A stretch of 64,000 nt of DNA from CAWHQZ01 sp963831645. Lineage in GTDB: Bacteria; Pseudomonadota; Alphaproteobacteria; Rhizobiales; Aestuariivirgaceae. This document shows, one piece after another, positions 55,631-64,000 of the stretch; the first letter of the stretch is position 1; every line of letters starts with the position of its first letter. The translations under genes and the position numbers were made by a program. The notes beneath the pieces were generated by a model. That model did no database searches, was not told the origin of the DNA, and worked only from the letters and a program-made list of their open reading frames with translations. Location: positions 372,001-436,000 of the forward strand of contig CAWHQZ010000017.1 of the NCBI GenBank assembly GCA_963831645.1, written 5' to 3'.

Positions 55631-56524
55631 GTGAAACTTACATTTCACACGCTCGATGTCTTCACCGGCAAGCGGTTCACCGGCAACGGCCTTGCTGTGG
55701 TCATTGGCTCCGACGGCCTGAGTGACGGGCTGATGCAGGACATCGCTGCCGAGTTCAACCTGCCGGAAACGATTTTCGTTCAGGCGCCGGACAATCCGGC
55801 GAATACTGCGAAGGTGCGAATCTTCATGCCGAAGGGCGAGCTGCCGTTCGCCGGACACCCGACCATCGGCTGCGCGGTGCTGCTCGCCGCGCTCAAGCAC
55901 ACGCCGGGATCGGACTTCGAAGCGGAGATCAGGCTCGAGGAGAAAGCGGGCCTGGTGCCGGTCAGGGTAACCCGCGCCGGCAATGAGACGCGCGGCCAGC
56001 TCACCGTCCCGAGAGTGGCGACCGTCGAGCCGGTAGAGAAGGATGAAACGGAGCTCGCCGCGGCGATCGGCGTAGCGCCGCAGCAGATCGGGTTCGACAG
56101 GCATCGCCCGGGCATCCTGGTGGCCGCCAGCCGCTTTCTGTGCATTCCGCTCGCGTCACTGGAGGCGCTGAAGCACGCGTGGCCGAGGGAACCGCATTTT
56201 TCGCACGTGCTTGCCAGGCGCGACACCTTCTCGGCCTACATGTACGCAAAGAGCGTCGCGGGCTTCCGGGTGAGGCTCTTCGCGCCGGCGGAAGGCATAC
56301 CGGAGGATCCGGCGACCGGCTCGGCGGCGGCGGCTTTTGCCTCGCAAATCCATTCCGCCGAGAGGCTCGGCGACGGCACCTTTGGCTGGCGGCTGGAGCA
56401 GGGCATCGAGATGGGCAGGCCAAGCGAGCTTGCGGTCGAAGCGGACGTGCAGGGTTCGCTCATCACTGCGGTCCGGGTTGCAGGTCAAGCCGTGCAGGTG
56501 ATGCAGGGCACCATCGATGTTTAG
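55631..56524 (+). CDS. PhzF-family isomerase
   Basis: The 297-residue protein starts MKLTFHTLDVFTGKRFTGNG, the typical PhzF start with NGLAVV. It contains FNLPETIFVQ with the catalytic Glu, PFAGHPTIGCAVLLA, and the second-half motif EDPATGSAAAAFASQI. PhzF-fold enzymes catalyse isomerisations such as that in phenazine synthesis; most genomic members have unknown substrates. It lies 10 bases after the gntR gene, possibly in the same transcript. Confidence 0.92.
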   Translation: MKLTFHTLDVFTGKRFTGNGLAVVIGSDGLSDGLMQDIAAEFNLPETIFVQAPDNPANTAKVRIFMPKGELPFAGHPTIGCAVLLAALKHTPGSDFEAEIRLEEKAGLVPVRVTRAGNETRGQLTVPRVATVEPVEKDETELAAAIGVAPQQIGFDRHRPGILVAASRFLCIPLASLEALKHAWPREPHFSHVLARRDTFSAYMYAKSVAGFRVRLFAPAEGIPEDPATGSAAAAFASQIHSAERLGDGTFGWRLEQGIEMGRPSELAVEADVQGSLITAVRVAGQAVQVMQGTIDV

Positions 56525-56948
56525 AAATGCCCTCCTCATCCTGCACCTCATGGCCATCGCCCTGGGGACCGGCATGAGTTTTTCGAACTTCATCAACGCC
56601 GGCCTTGCGTCTCGCGAGGAAGGCGAACGGTTCAAGGCCCTGGGGCTGCAGCGGAAAACGGTGTCGCAGATCGGCGACGGGGTGATCGCGGTGATCTGGC
56701 TGACCGGGCTCGCGCTGGTTTGGCTGAAATGGAGCGAGACGGGCTTCGTCGGATCAGGCTGGTTCTATGCCAAGCTCGCCGTCGTGGTCGCGCTGACCGC
56801 CAGCCACGGCATGGCCCGGCGCATCGGCGGTGAGCTCGCCCGGACAGGAAACCGGGCGCTGCTGTCGCAGGTCAGGCTTTGCGCCGCCGGCGTGTGGCTG
56901 TCGGCGCTCGTTGCCATCGCGCTCGCGGTTATGGCGTTCAGGGGCTGA
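56517..56948 (+). CDS. Small four-helix membrane protein (DUF2269/CopD-like)
   Basis: The 143-residue protein has four predicted helices: ALLILHLMAIALGTGMSFSN, VIAVIWLTGLALVWLKWSET, FYAKLAVVVALTASHGMARR and AAGVWLSALVAIALAVMAFR. The His in the first and third helices resembles membrane cytochrome-like or DUF2269 proteins. It overlaps the phzF gene by 8 bases. Function unknown. Confidence 0.75.
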   Translation: MFRNALLILHLMAIALGTGMSFSNFINAGLASREEGERFKALGLQRKTVSQIGDGVIAVIWLTGLALVWLKWSETGFVGSGWFYAKLAVVVALTASHGMARRIGGELARTGNRALLSQVRLCAAGVWLSALVAIALAVMAFRG

Positions 56949-56962
56949 ACAGGTAGCGGCTT

Positions 56963-57202
56963 CTACATTCCGAGGATCTTGAGCGCCTCGTTCAGGGTCG
57001 CTTCCGATTCAGCATGCTGGCCACCGTCATGCTCGGCCTTACCCTTGTTGTAGAGGTCCATGACCTTGGCCTTGTCCGCATCGCTCAACTGCGCCGTCTT
57101 CATGCCGTCGTCGATCTTCTGCATGAGAGTGGGACACTTGTTGGCAAGGGTGGAACCGGCGAAAACGACCGTCAACGCGGCAGCAAGCAGCAGCTTTTTC
57201 AT
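56963..57202 (-). CDS. Small periplasmic protein of unknown function
   Basis: The product from ATG 57202 has a signal peptide (MKKLLLAAALTVVFAGSTLA) and a mature part of about 59 residues with a helical, charged repeat (DDGMKTAQLSDADKAKVMDL, HAESEATLNEALKILGM) and a single Cys. The ribosome site AGGAG fits this ATG rather than the one two codons upstream (57208). It resembles short TPR-like half-repeats. No function assigned. Confidence 0.75.
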   Translation of the reverse strand: MKKLLLAAALTVVFAGSTLANKCPTLMQKIDDGMKTAQLSDADKAKVMDLYNKGKAEHDGGQHAESEATLNEALKILGM

Positions 57203-57254
57203 GAACATCTCCTGGTTTCAACCCCCCCTTTGCATTACATCCGCTGCAGCGGAT

Positions 57255-58433
57255 TTATTCCATCCCGGTCCCCGGTCGGCCGATCGCATGGCGGATGCGG
57301 GTTCCGATCAGCCGGACCTCGTTGTCCTCCAGCACGTCCATGACGAAGCCGATGCGGCTGCCTTCGACGATCGCCGCAATGCTCGGATGGTCCTGCTCGA
57401 GGCGACGCGCCATCTCGCCGGCCGAGCAGCCGCACCGGCTCTTATCGAAGGTGACGAGTAGAGCATTGACCGGCGCATCGATGAATCGTTCGTCCATGGT
57501 GAAGCATTTCGGTTCCAGCACGAGGCCTGGAACAGAGCTGAGATCGTCCTCGAGCATCTCCACCTTTCGCCGATAATCGGCATAACGTGCCGCGTGGTCC
57601 ATGGCGAGCCATTCCTCGAGCGCGGCGAGGACCGCGACCACGATCTGCCGGTCCATCTTGAGGGGCCTGCCGAACTTGAGGACCGAACCCGATTCATACC
57701 GAGTAAAATGCACGTTCGAGATGGCGGCAACCAGATCCTTGCGACCCATGACAAAGCCGCCCGCGTTGGGGCCGCCGAAGTACTTGGCGCTTATGCACAC
57801 GAGATCGGCGCCGCGCCCCAGATAGGCGCCCATGATCGATGTGGGATAATTCATGTACGCCGCATCGACGAAAATCGGCACGTCGCGAGCTTTGGCGACG
57901 TCTGCCGTCTCCTCGAGCGATAGAGTGCCGGGCTTGCCGTCGAGATGCGCCGGGTGGAGGATCATGGCGGTCTCACCGGAGATCGCTGCTTGCAGCTGGT
58001 CACGCCGAGTGCCGTTCTGTGTGCCGACCTCCACTAGGCGGGCCCCCGTCATGGGTACCTGGCGATCATATTTGTAGCGGTGGCCGGCCTGGATGAGCAC
58101 GTCGGCGCGCATCCCGGCCGTGTCCGGCAGCCGCTGGGACTTGCTGCCATCCTGTCCGGCCATTGCGGCCGCGGTGCCGAGCATGATGGCAGCGGCTGCG
58201 CCCGGGGTGATGCGGGCTGCCGGAGCCCCCAACAGCGACGCTATCCGCTCACCGGTCCGGTCGAGTAGTTCCGTCATACGCACGAAGTCTGCGTTCATTG
58301 CTGTGGCTGCGGCCCATACGGCCGGGCTCAGTCGCGAGCCACCGAGGTCGGTGTAGATGCCGCACGCATTGATCACCGGCGCGACGCCCAGCCGTTCGAA
58401 GATGGAAGCTGCTTTCGACGGTTCGCCAGCCAT
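57255..58433 (-). CDS. SelA-like PLP enzyme (D-glucosaminate-6-phosphate ammonia-lyase / selenocysteine-synthase-like fold)
   Basis: The 392-residue protein starts MAGEPSKAASIFERLGVAPV and INACGIYTDLGGSRLSP, the usual SelA/DgaE-type N-terminus. The PLP Lys lies in LVCISAKYFGGPNAGGFVMG, and GHRYKYDRQVPMTGARLVEV precedes it. True SelA has longer N- and C-terminal parts and Sec partners, none of which are nearby, so an amino-acid or amino-sugar lyase/racemase is more likely. It is divergent from a LysR gene and close to amino-acid transporter and ridA genes, suggesting amino-acid catabolism. Confidence 0.8.
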   Translation of the reverse strand: MAGEPSKAASIFERLGVAPVINACGIYTDLGGSRLSPAVWAAATAMNADFVRMTELLDRTGERIASLLGAPAARITPGAAAAIMLGTAAAMAGQDGSKSQRLPDTAGMRADVLIQAGHRYKYDRQVPMTGARLVEVGTQNGTRRDQLQAAISGETAMILHPAHLDGKPGTLSLEETADVAKARDVPIFVDAAYMNYPTSIMGAYLGRGADLVCISAKYFGGPNAGGFVMGRKDLVAAISNVHFTRYESGSVLKFGRPLKMDRQIVVAVLAALEEWLAMDHAARYADYRRKVEMLEDDLSSVPGLVLEPKCFTMDERFIDAPVNALLVTFDKSRCGCSAGEMARRLEQDHPSIAAIVEGSRIGFVMDVLEDNEVRLIGTRIRHAIGRPGTGME

Positions 58434-58583
58434 TTGCCGCACTCCGCATTACATCGGCACTCCTCACTGGATCAGCTCGAACCAAATCACCATCGAGAAG
58501 AACCGAGGTGAACTTCGCCGATTAGACAATCGATCCCGAGGTTGTAGATTGCCTCTCCACAGGCACAAGAGGGCGGTTGTCCG

Positions 58584-59507
58584 ATGCTCGGCCGGGTCGG
58601 TGATTTTGATTTGCGCCTTCTGAGGGTGTTTGCGGCGGTCGTCGAGTGCGGCGGGTTTGCCGCCGCCCAGGCGCTCCTCAACGTATCGGAATCGACGATC
58701 AGCACTCATATGCACGATCTCGAAACGCGGCTCGGCGTCCGGCTGTGTCAGCGGGGCCGCGGCGGTTTCCAGCTGACCGAGGACGGGCAGGCGGCGCATA
58801 GCGCGACGCGAGAGCTTTTCGCCGCCATGGACCGCTTCCAGACGCAACTTGCTTCGCGGCGGAAACAGATGAGCGGTCAGCTTGTGGTCGGAATTCCGGA
58901 CAACATCATCACCCACCAGGAACTACCGGTGGTCGATGCGGTCGAGCGGTTCTATCGCCGGGACAATGCCGTCGCCATCACTCTGCACGTGTTGAGCCCG
59001 CGGGATCTCGAGCGCGGCCTGCTGGACAAACAACTCCAGATTGCAATTCTTCCTCGACATCAGCGCATCGCCGGGCTGCGGTACGAGCGCCTGTTCAAGG
59101 AGGTCAATTATTTCTATTGCGGTAGGCGCCACAGGCTGTTCACCCATGCCGGCAGAAAGCTGGAGATCGAGGAAATTGCCGCCGCCGGACTGATCAGCCG
59201 CGGCTATCTCTCCAAGTTCGATCACAAATTTTTCGGCGCAAGCGTGCACGGCGCAACGGTTTTCAACATGGAGGCGGCGGCGGTCCTGATCCTGTCCGGG
59301 CAGTTCGGCGGTTTTCTGCCGGCGCACTACGCCCGCCGTTGGGTCGAAGCGGGAGAAATGAAGCCGCTGCGGCCCGATATTCTCACCTACGCCCCGGACT
59401 TCGACATGGTGACGCGCAAGGGCAGCGACCTCACTCTGCCGGCGAGGACCTTCTTCGATGACCTGCGCAGCTGCTCAGGCCGGGAGCGGCCGAGCGCACC
59501 GGATTGA
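58584..59507 (+). CDS. LysR-family transcriptional regulator
   Basis: The 307-residue protein has the LysR wHTH at its N-terminus (DFDLRLLRVFAAVVECGGFA, AAQALLNVSESTISTHMHDL, ETRLGVRLCQRGRGGFQLTE) and a substrate-binding-like effector domain. LysR regulators usually act on the divergent gene, here the PLP enzyme with a 150-base intergenic region (58434-58583), and possibly on the following transporter genes. Confidence 0.93.
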   Translation: MLGRVGDFDLRLLRVFAAVVECGGFAAAQALLNVSESTISTHMHDLETRLGVRLCQRGRGGFQLTEDGQAAHSATRELFAAMDRFQTQLASRRKQMSGQLVVGIPDNIITHQELPVVDAVERFYRRDNAVAITLHVLSPRDLERGLLDKQLQIAILPRHQRIAGLRYERLFKEVNYFYCGRRHRLFTHAGRKLEIEEIAAAGLISRGYLSKFDHKFFGASVHGATVFNMEAAAVLILSGQFGGFLPAHYARRWVEAGEMKPLRPDILTYAPDFDMVTRKGSDLTLPARTFFDDLRSCSGRERPSAPD

Positions 59508-59647
59508 GCAAAGTGGGCAGGCAATGCGATGCCGGGAAACCAACCCAAGCAAACTTCGATTCTTGCTCATGCATCCAGGACGACGGATATGCTGGCTTTG
59601 CTCCCTGACTCCATCGTACGCAGCAACTCTTAAGGGAGGACAAGCCG

Positions 59648-60433
59648 ATGCATGTAGGATTTTTGATGAGAACTGCGCTTCTAGGAGCAGGACTTCTGCT
59701 CGGCGCATTCGCGCACGCCGCGGACAAAGTAAAGGTGGCAACCGAGGCGTCTTTTCCGCCGTTCTCCAAGACCGAAGCCGATGGAAGCTACACGGGCTTC
59801 GAGCTCGACCTCGGCAACGAGGTGTGCAAACGGGCGGGTCTCGAATGTGAGTGGGTCAAGCAGGATTTCGACGGCATGATCGCGGCGCTCCTCGCCAAGA
59901 AGTTCGACATGATCTTCTCATCGATGAGCATCAAGGCGGAGCGCGAAGAGGTGGCCGATTTCTCGATCCCCTATCTCACGAGCAAGTTCGTTTTCTATGG
60001 CAAGAAGGGCTCGGTGAAAGACTTCGACAGCGATATCAAGGGCAAGAAGGTCGGGGTCTATGCCGGCGCGACCCAGGATCAGTACGTCCGAAAATACTAC
60101 GACGGAATCATGGAGCCGGTGGGTTACGAAAATGCCGACCAGATACACGCTGACCTGGTGAACGGGCGGATCGATCTGGCTTTCGGCGAGCAACTCCCGG
60201 CCAAAGACTTCCTCGCCAAGCCGGAGGGCGGAGATTTCGAGATCGTCGGCCCGGTCATTGAAGACCCGGCAGTGCTCGGAAAGGGTGTCGGCGCGATGTT
60301 CCGCACAGGCGATCCGTTGAAGGCGAAGATCGACGCGGCGATCAAGGAGGTTTATGCCGATGGCACCTTCGACAAACTGATGGAGCGTTGGATGCCGGGA
60401 ACGGACATCCGCGCCAACACGCTTTGGCAATGA
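59648..60433 (+). CDS. Amino-acid ABC transporter substrate-binding protein (family 3)
   Basis: The 261-residue protein starts at ATG 59648 after GGGAGGACAAGCCG and has a signal peptide (LLGAGLLLGAFAHAADKVKV). The SBP_bac_3 pattern follows: ATEASFPPFSKTEADGSYTG, FELDLGNEVCKRAGLECEWV, DGMIAALLAKKFDMIFSSMS and GKKVGVYAGATQDQYVRKYY. This layout is that of Lys/Arg/Orn/His-binding proteins (HisJ/ArgT type). It precedes two permease genes; no ATPase gene is found nearby. Confidence 0.93.
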   Translation: MHVGFLMRTALLGAGLLLGAFAHAADKVKVATEASFPPFSKTEADGSYTGFELDLGNEVCKRAGLECEWVKQDFDGMIAALLAKKFDMIFSSMSIKAEREEVADFSIPYLTSKFVFYGKKGSVKDFDSDIKGKKVGVYAGATQDQYVRKYYDGIMEPVGYENADQIHADLVNGRIDLAFGEQLPAKDFLAKPEGGDFEIVGPVIEDPAVLGKGVGAMFRTGDPLKAKIDAAIKEVYADGTFDKLMERWMPGTDIRANTLWQ

Positions 60434-60527
60434 CGTTGCGCACGGGAAGGACCCGTTCCTGACGGATGCACTTCGCCACTGCGATGACGCGGTGCGTTGC
60501 TGTGCTTCTTTGTAGCGGCCCGTCAGC

Positions 60528-61244
60528 ATGGACCTGTCGCTGTTCGCCGTCGGTCCGACCGGCTGGGGCGATGAGCTGCTAGCCGGATTCGGGCTCACTC
60601 TTCGGCTCGGTCTGTCAGGAGTGGTTATCGGCACGCTACTGGGACTGGCAGCGGCGCTGGCGGAGCTGTCGTCCTGGCGCTGGCTTGGGCGGTTCATCGA
60701 AGGTTTGAACGTCGTCCTGCGCAGCGTACCCGAGCTGTTGGTGATCTTCCTGGTCTACTACGGCGCGTCGTTCGCCCTGCAGGCGCTGCTGCGGCCGTTC
60801 GGAATCGACCGATTCATCGATGTCAGCGCGTTCTGGGCCGCCACCATCGCGCTCAGCGTCATTCACGCGGCATACGCGAGCGAGGTGTTCAAAGGCGCGT
60901 TCAGCGCCGTCCCTGCCGGCCAGCTGGACGCCGCGCGAGCCTTCGGAATGTCGCCGCTCCTCGCGTTCGCCCGCATCAAGCTGCCGATTGCGCTGCGGCT
61001 GGCCTTCGCGGGCCTGGTCAACATGGTGATGGTCACCCTGAAAAGCACGCCGTTCGTTTCGGCAATCGGCCTCCAGGACCTGATCCGTGCGGCGGGCGAG
61101 GCGGGGCAGAACACCAAGTACTATTTCCAGTTCTTCATGGCTTCCCTGGTGGTCTATCTGGTCATCGCGGCTGGCGCGCTGGCTTTGCAGCTCGTCTCGG
61201 AACGACGCCTCTATCGCCATCTCAAGGTGGGGCGCGCCGCATGA
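60528..61244 (+). CDS. Amino-acid ABC transporter permease (HisQ-like)
   Basis: The 238-residue protein has five helices and the polar amino-acid permease motifs LTLRLGLSGVVIGTLLGLAA, VLRSVPELLVIFLVYYGASF, the EAA loop LDAARAFGMSPLLAFARIKL and LVNMVMVTLKSTPFVSAIGL. It overlaps the second permease gene by 4 bases. Confidence 0.93.
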   Translation: MDLSLFAVGPTGWGDELLAGFGLTLRLGLSGVVIGTLLGLAAALAELSSWRWLGRFIEGLNVVLRSVPELLVIFLVYYGASFALQALLRPFGIDRFIDVSAFWAATIALSVIHAAYASEVFKGAFSAVPAGQLDAARAFGMSPLLAFARIKLPIALRLAFAGLVNMVMVTLKSTPFVSAIGLQDLIRAAGEAGQNTKYYFQFFMASLVVYLVIAAGALALQLVSERRLYRHLKVGRAA

Positions 61245-61951
61245 TGATGAGTTTCGAGACGCTGGTGAGCAACCTGCCGCTCCTCATGGCCGGCGCCATG
61301 CGGACATTGCAGCTGCTGCTCTATACGCTGGTATTCGGGTTTGCGATCGCCCTTCCCGTCGCCCAGGCGCGCAATGCAAAGGACGCGAGATTGAGGGCGT
61401 TCGCCCATGCCTTCATATTTCTGTTCCGCGGCGCACCGCTGCTCGTCGTCGTGTTTCTGCTCTACTACGGGTTGCCGCAAATTCCAGGGATCAAGGAATC
61501 GCCGATCTGGCTCCTCATAGAGCGCCCCATGCCGGTCGCGGTGTTCGCGTTGTCGCTGAACTCGGCAGGTTTCCTGGCCGATGTCATCGCCAACGCTCTG
61601 CGTAACGTGCCCAAGGACGAAATCGACGCTGCGCGGGCCTTTGGATTCACGCGGTGGCAGACCTTCATCCGGTTCGTGGCGCGCAGTGCAGCCCGACTGG
61701 GAATTCGCGCGTACAGCAACGAGGTCATCTTCGTCCTGAAGGGCACTGCAGTCGTGAATTTCATTACCATTACGGATCTCGTCGGCGCGGCAAACCAGGT
61801 TTACTTCAATACCTTCGATCCCATCACACCTCTGCTGGTCGCCGGCATGATTTACCTCGTAATGGTCTTCCTCATTCTGCTGCTGGTCAAACGGGCCGAG
61901 CGCAGACTGTCGCCCTGGCTCTACGTGCGCCAGGACATAGGAGCGACATGA
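61241..61951 (+). CDS. Amino-acid ABC transporter permease (HisM-like)
   Basis: The 236-residue protein has five helices with FIFLFRGAPLLVVVFLLYYG, DEIDAARAFGFTRWQTFIRF (EAA loop) and YSNEVIFVLKGTAVVNFITI. The residues after the EAA loop (VARSAARLGIRAYSNEV) differ from the usual LPQALRxxLPAYxNE but the frame is unbroken. It overlaps the ridA-like gene by 4 bases, so uptake and RidA are co-translated. Confidence 0.92.
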   Translation: MMMSFETLVSNLPLLMAGAMRTLQLLLYTLVFGFAIALPVAQARNAKDARLRAFAHAFIFLFRGAPLLVVVFLLYYGLPQIPGIKESPIWLLIERPMPVAVFALSLNSAGFLADVIANALRNVPKDEIDAARAFGFTRWQTFIRFVARSAARLGIRAYSNEVIFVLKGTAVVNFITITDLVGAANQVYFNTFDPITPLLVAGMIYLVMVFLILLLVKRAERRLSPWLYVRQDIGAT

Positions 61952-62340
61952 ATCGCCGAACCATCAATATCGGGAATCCGGAGGGTTTACCGATCTCCGA
62001 TGCCGTGCGCTTCGGCGATCTACTGTTTGTGTCGGGAACGGTTGGATGCGATGTCACGGGCGCGATCGTAAAGGGCGGCATCGAGCAGGAAACCCGGCAG
62101 GTTTTTCGCAATGTCGAGGTCGTTTTGGCGAAAGCCGGCTGCACCCTCGGCGATGTACTCAAGGTCAGCGTTGTTCTTGCGAGCGCCGGCGACTTCGACG
62201 CGTTCAATGCGGCGTATCGCGAAGTTTTTCCGAAAGACCCTCCCGCCCGGGTGTCGATGGTCGCCGGTCTGACGATTGATGCACGGATTGAGGTCGATGT
62301 CATCGCCGGCTGTCGCAATCAGGAAACTCCGAGCGGATGA
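61948..62340 (+). CDS. RidA-family protein (reactive enamine/imine deaminase)
   Basis: The 130-residue protein starts MNRRTINIGNPEGLPISDAV and has the RidA core DLLFVSGTVGCD, QVFRNVEVVLAKAGCTLGDV, YREVFPKDPPARVSMVAGLT (conserved Arg that binds carboxylates) and IEVDVIAGC. RidA proteins hydrolyse 2-aminoacrylate-type enamines and imines released by PLP enzymes. Its coupling to the amino-acid permeases and proximity to a PLP enzyme fits this role. Confidence 0.92.
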   Translation: MNRRTINIGNPEGLPISDAVRFGDLLFVSGTVGCDVTGAIVKGGIEQETRQVFRNVEVVLAKAGCTLGDVLKVSVVLASAGDFDAFNAAYREVFPKDPPARVSMVAGLTIDARIEVDVIAGCRNQETPSG

Positions 62341-62492
62341 ACCGGGCGCTCGCCGACCTGTTGCCCGCAAGCTTGCCTCGGACAGCAGATTCGTTTATGT
62401 GGCAATGCCTGCCGAACGAGGATCCACGCCGTATGGCGCAAAAAGTTGCCATTCATACCGGAGTGTCCGCCGGTGCAACCGCCGGCCGTGGA

Positions 62493-62537
62493 ATGCTGCA
62501 GCCGTCCATTCTCGCCCTTCTTCTTAGTTGCCCCTGA
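62493..62537 (+). CDS. Leucine-rich leader peptide of leuA (putative attenuator peptide)
   Basis: The frame ATG 62493 encodes MLQPSILALLLSCP and stops at 62535-62537. It contains three consecutive CTT leucine codons (62517-62525), preceded by CTC at 62511 and CTG at 62496. The stop codon lies inside the left arm of a strong hairpin, and the structured region ends at the leuA ribosome site. This is the classic arrangement for control by leucyl-tRNA supply. The ribosome site is weak (GTGGA), and a longer in-frame reading from 62337 exists, so the exact start is uncertain. Confidence 0.55.
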   Translation: MLQPSILALLLSCP

Positions 62538-62573
62538 TGATCGGCCGTCTCCCAGTGGACGGGTCGTCAGGGG
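62531..62573 (+). promoter_or_regulatory. Leader hairpin overlapping the leader-peptide stop
   Basis: CCCCTGATGA (62531-62540) pairs with TCGTCAGGGG (62564-62573), ten pairs with one G-T wobble. An inner stem CCGTC/GACGG (62545-62549 / 62558-62562) closes an 8-base loop. A ribosome finishing the leader peptide would cover the left arm, while one stalled at the Leu codons would leave a different set of bases free. No T-run follows, so it is not a simple intrinsic terminator. Confidence 0.6.
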
Positions 62574-62604
62574 ATGCCGGTTTCAGCCAGGTAAGAAGAT
62601 CATA

Positions 62605-62642
62605 GGGCCGTTGAGCGATCCGGCCCTGACGAAAAAAGGGCC
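62605..62642 (+). promoter_or_regulatory. Two mutually exclusive hairpins at the leuA ribosome-binding site
   Basis: GGGCCG (62605-62610) can pair with CGGCCC (62621-62626). The same GGCCC (62622-62626) can instead pair with GGGCC (62638-62642), which includes the AAGGG ribosome site of leuA (ATG 62649). The first hairpin would free the ribosome site, the second would hide it. This suggests control of leuA translation, linked to the leader peptide upstream. Confidence 0.5.
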
Positions 62643-62648
62643 AGTTTC

Positions 62649-64000
<1,352 letters not shown>

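Noticed and set aside
57255..58433. Selenocysteine synthase (SelA) and a selenoprotein system
   Set aside because: No selB, selC or selD is in the window, and the protein lacks SelA-specific terminal regions; it fits the wider SelA-like PLP family.
62605..62640. Intrinsic terminator upstream of leuA
   Set aside because: The hairpin is followed by an A-run, not a T-run, on the coding strand; a role in ribosome-site exposure fits better.

Overview
This 64 kb window is GC-rich chromosomal DNA from an alphaproteobacterium, most likely of the Hyphomicrobiales (Rhizobiales) type. That is inferred from the circularly permuted two-piece tmRNA, the SspB adaptor of alphaproteobacterial type, and the gene order sspB - ssrA - thyA - folA - hflK - hflC - DUF2065 - degP - serB - miaA - ilvB - ilvH - ilvC - leuA. 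No rRNA, tRNA, CRISPR array, transposase or complete prophage was recognised.

Layout. (1) 1-2.4 kb: 3' part of a fused glycogen-debranching enzyme / 4-alpha-glucanotransferase. (2) 2.5-7.9 kb: accessory patch full of whole, frameshifted and residual toxin-antitoxin pieces (HigB/HigA-like, VapB, two MNT nucleotidyltransferases, a HEPN toxin, an ImmA/IrrE peptidase fragment, two HigA tails). It is interspersed with a VOC protein, a LexA-like DNA-binding protein and a double-length dCTP deaminase. (3) 7.9-20.4 kb: thioesterase, FAD-linked 2-hydroxyacid dehydrogenase, AsmA-like protein, then a minus-strand run of mepA, kup, a PHP-type phosphoesterase, fumC, a ribbon-helix-helix protein and sspB. 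(4) 20.4-35 kb: housekeeping core: tmRNA, thymidylate synthase/DHFR, the HflKC-DegP membrane proteolysis set, serB, miaA and the ilvBHC branched-chain amino-acid genes, with cupin, pdxJ and LysE genes in between. (5) 35-62.3 kb: transport and catabolism region. It holds an adenylate cyclase with TolB/TPR modules, an ArsR regulator, a peptide ABC transporter with a peptidase-like hydrolase, a methanethiol-oxidase/SBP56 protein, a trypsin-like protease, two ribose-type sugar ABC systems with a GntR/FCD regulator, and an amino-acid ABC locus with a SelA-like PLP enzyme, a LysR regulator and RidA. (6) 62.3-64 kb: a leucine-rich leader peptide and hairpins in front of leuA, which runs off the window.

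How genes work together. ssrA and sspB lie side by side and act in the same pathway (tagging of stalled proteins, delivery of tagged proteins to ClpXP). thyA and folA form the dTMP/folate cycle. hflK, hflC, DUF2065 and degP form a membrane/periplasm quality-control set. ilvB, ilvH, ilvC and leuA make branched-chain amino acids, and leuA appears to be controlled by leader translation. The alpha/beta hydrolase plus dppBCDF-A look like a peptide uptake and cleavage operon. The FCD-type GntR regulator probably acts on two TTGTCC(G/T)ACAA sites in front of the sugar transporter.

A caution for every reader: at least ten otherwise well conserved genes (ilvC, serB, dppB, dppF, the AsmA gene, the FAD dehydrogenase, a sugar-binding protein, gntR, the cupin gene, a HigB-like gene) carry one or two single-base frameshifts, often in homopolymers. 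This density looks more like residual sequencing or assembly indels than true gene decay. Those genes are annotated here as single loci with the shift position given. The decayed toxin-antitoxin pieces, by contrast, are also truncated and rearranged and are probably real debris. I found no clearly undescribed defence or mobile system. The most interesting structures are the repeat insertion that rebuilt the ilvB-ilvH junction, the leuA leader, and a GC-rich palindromic repeat that supplies a start codon to an ABC ATPase.
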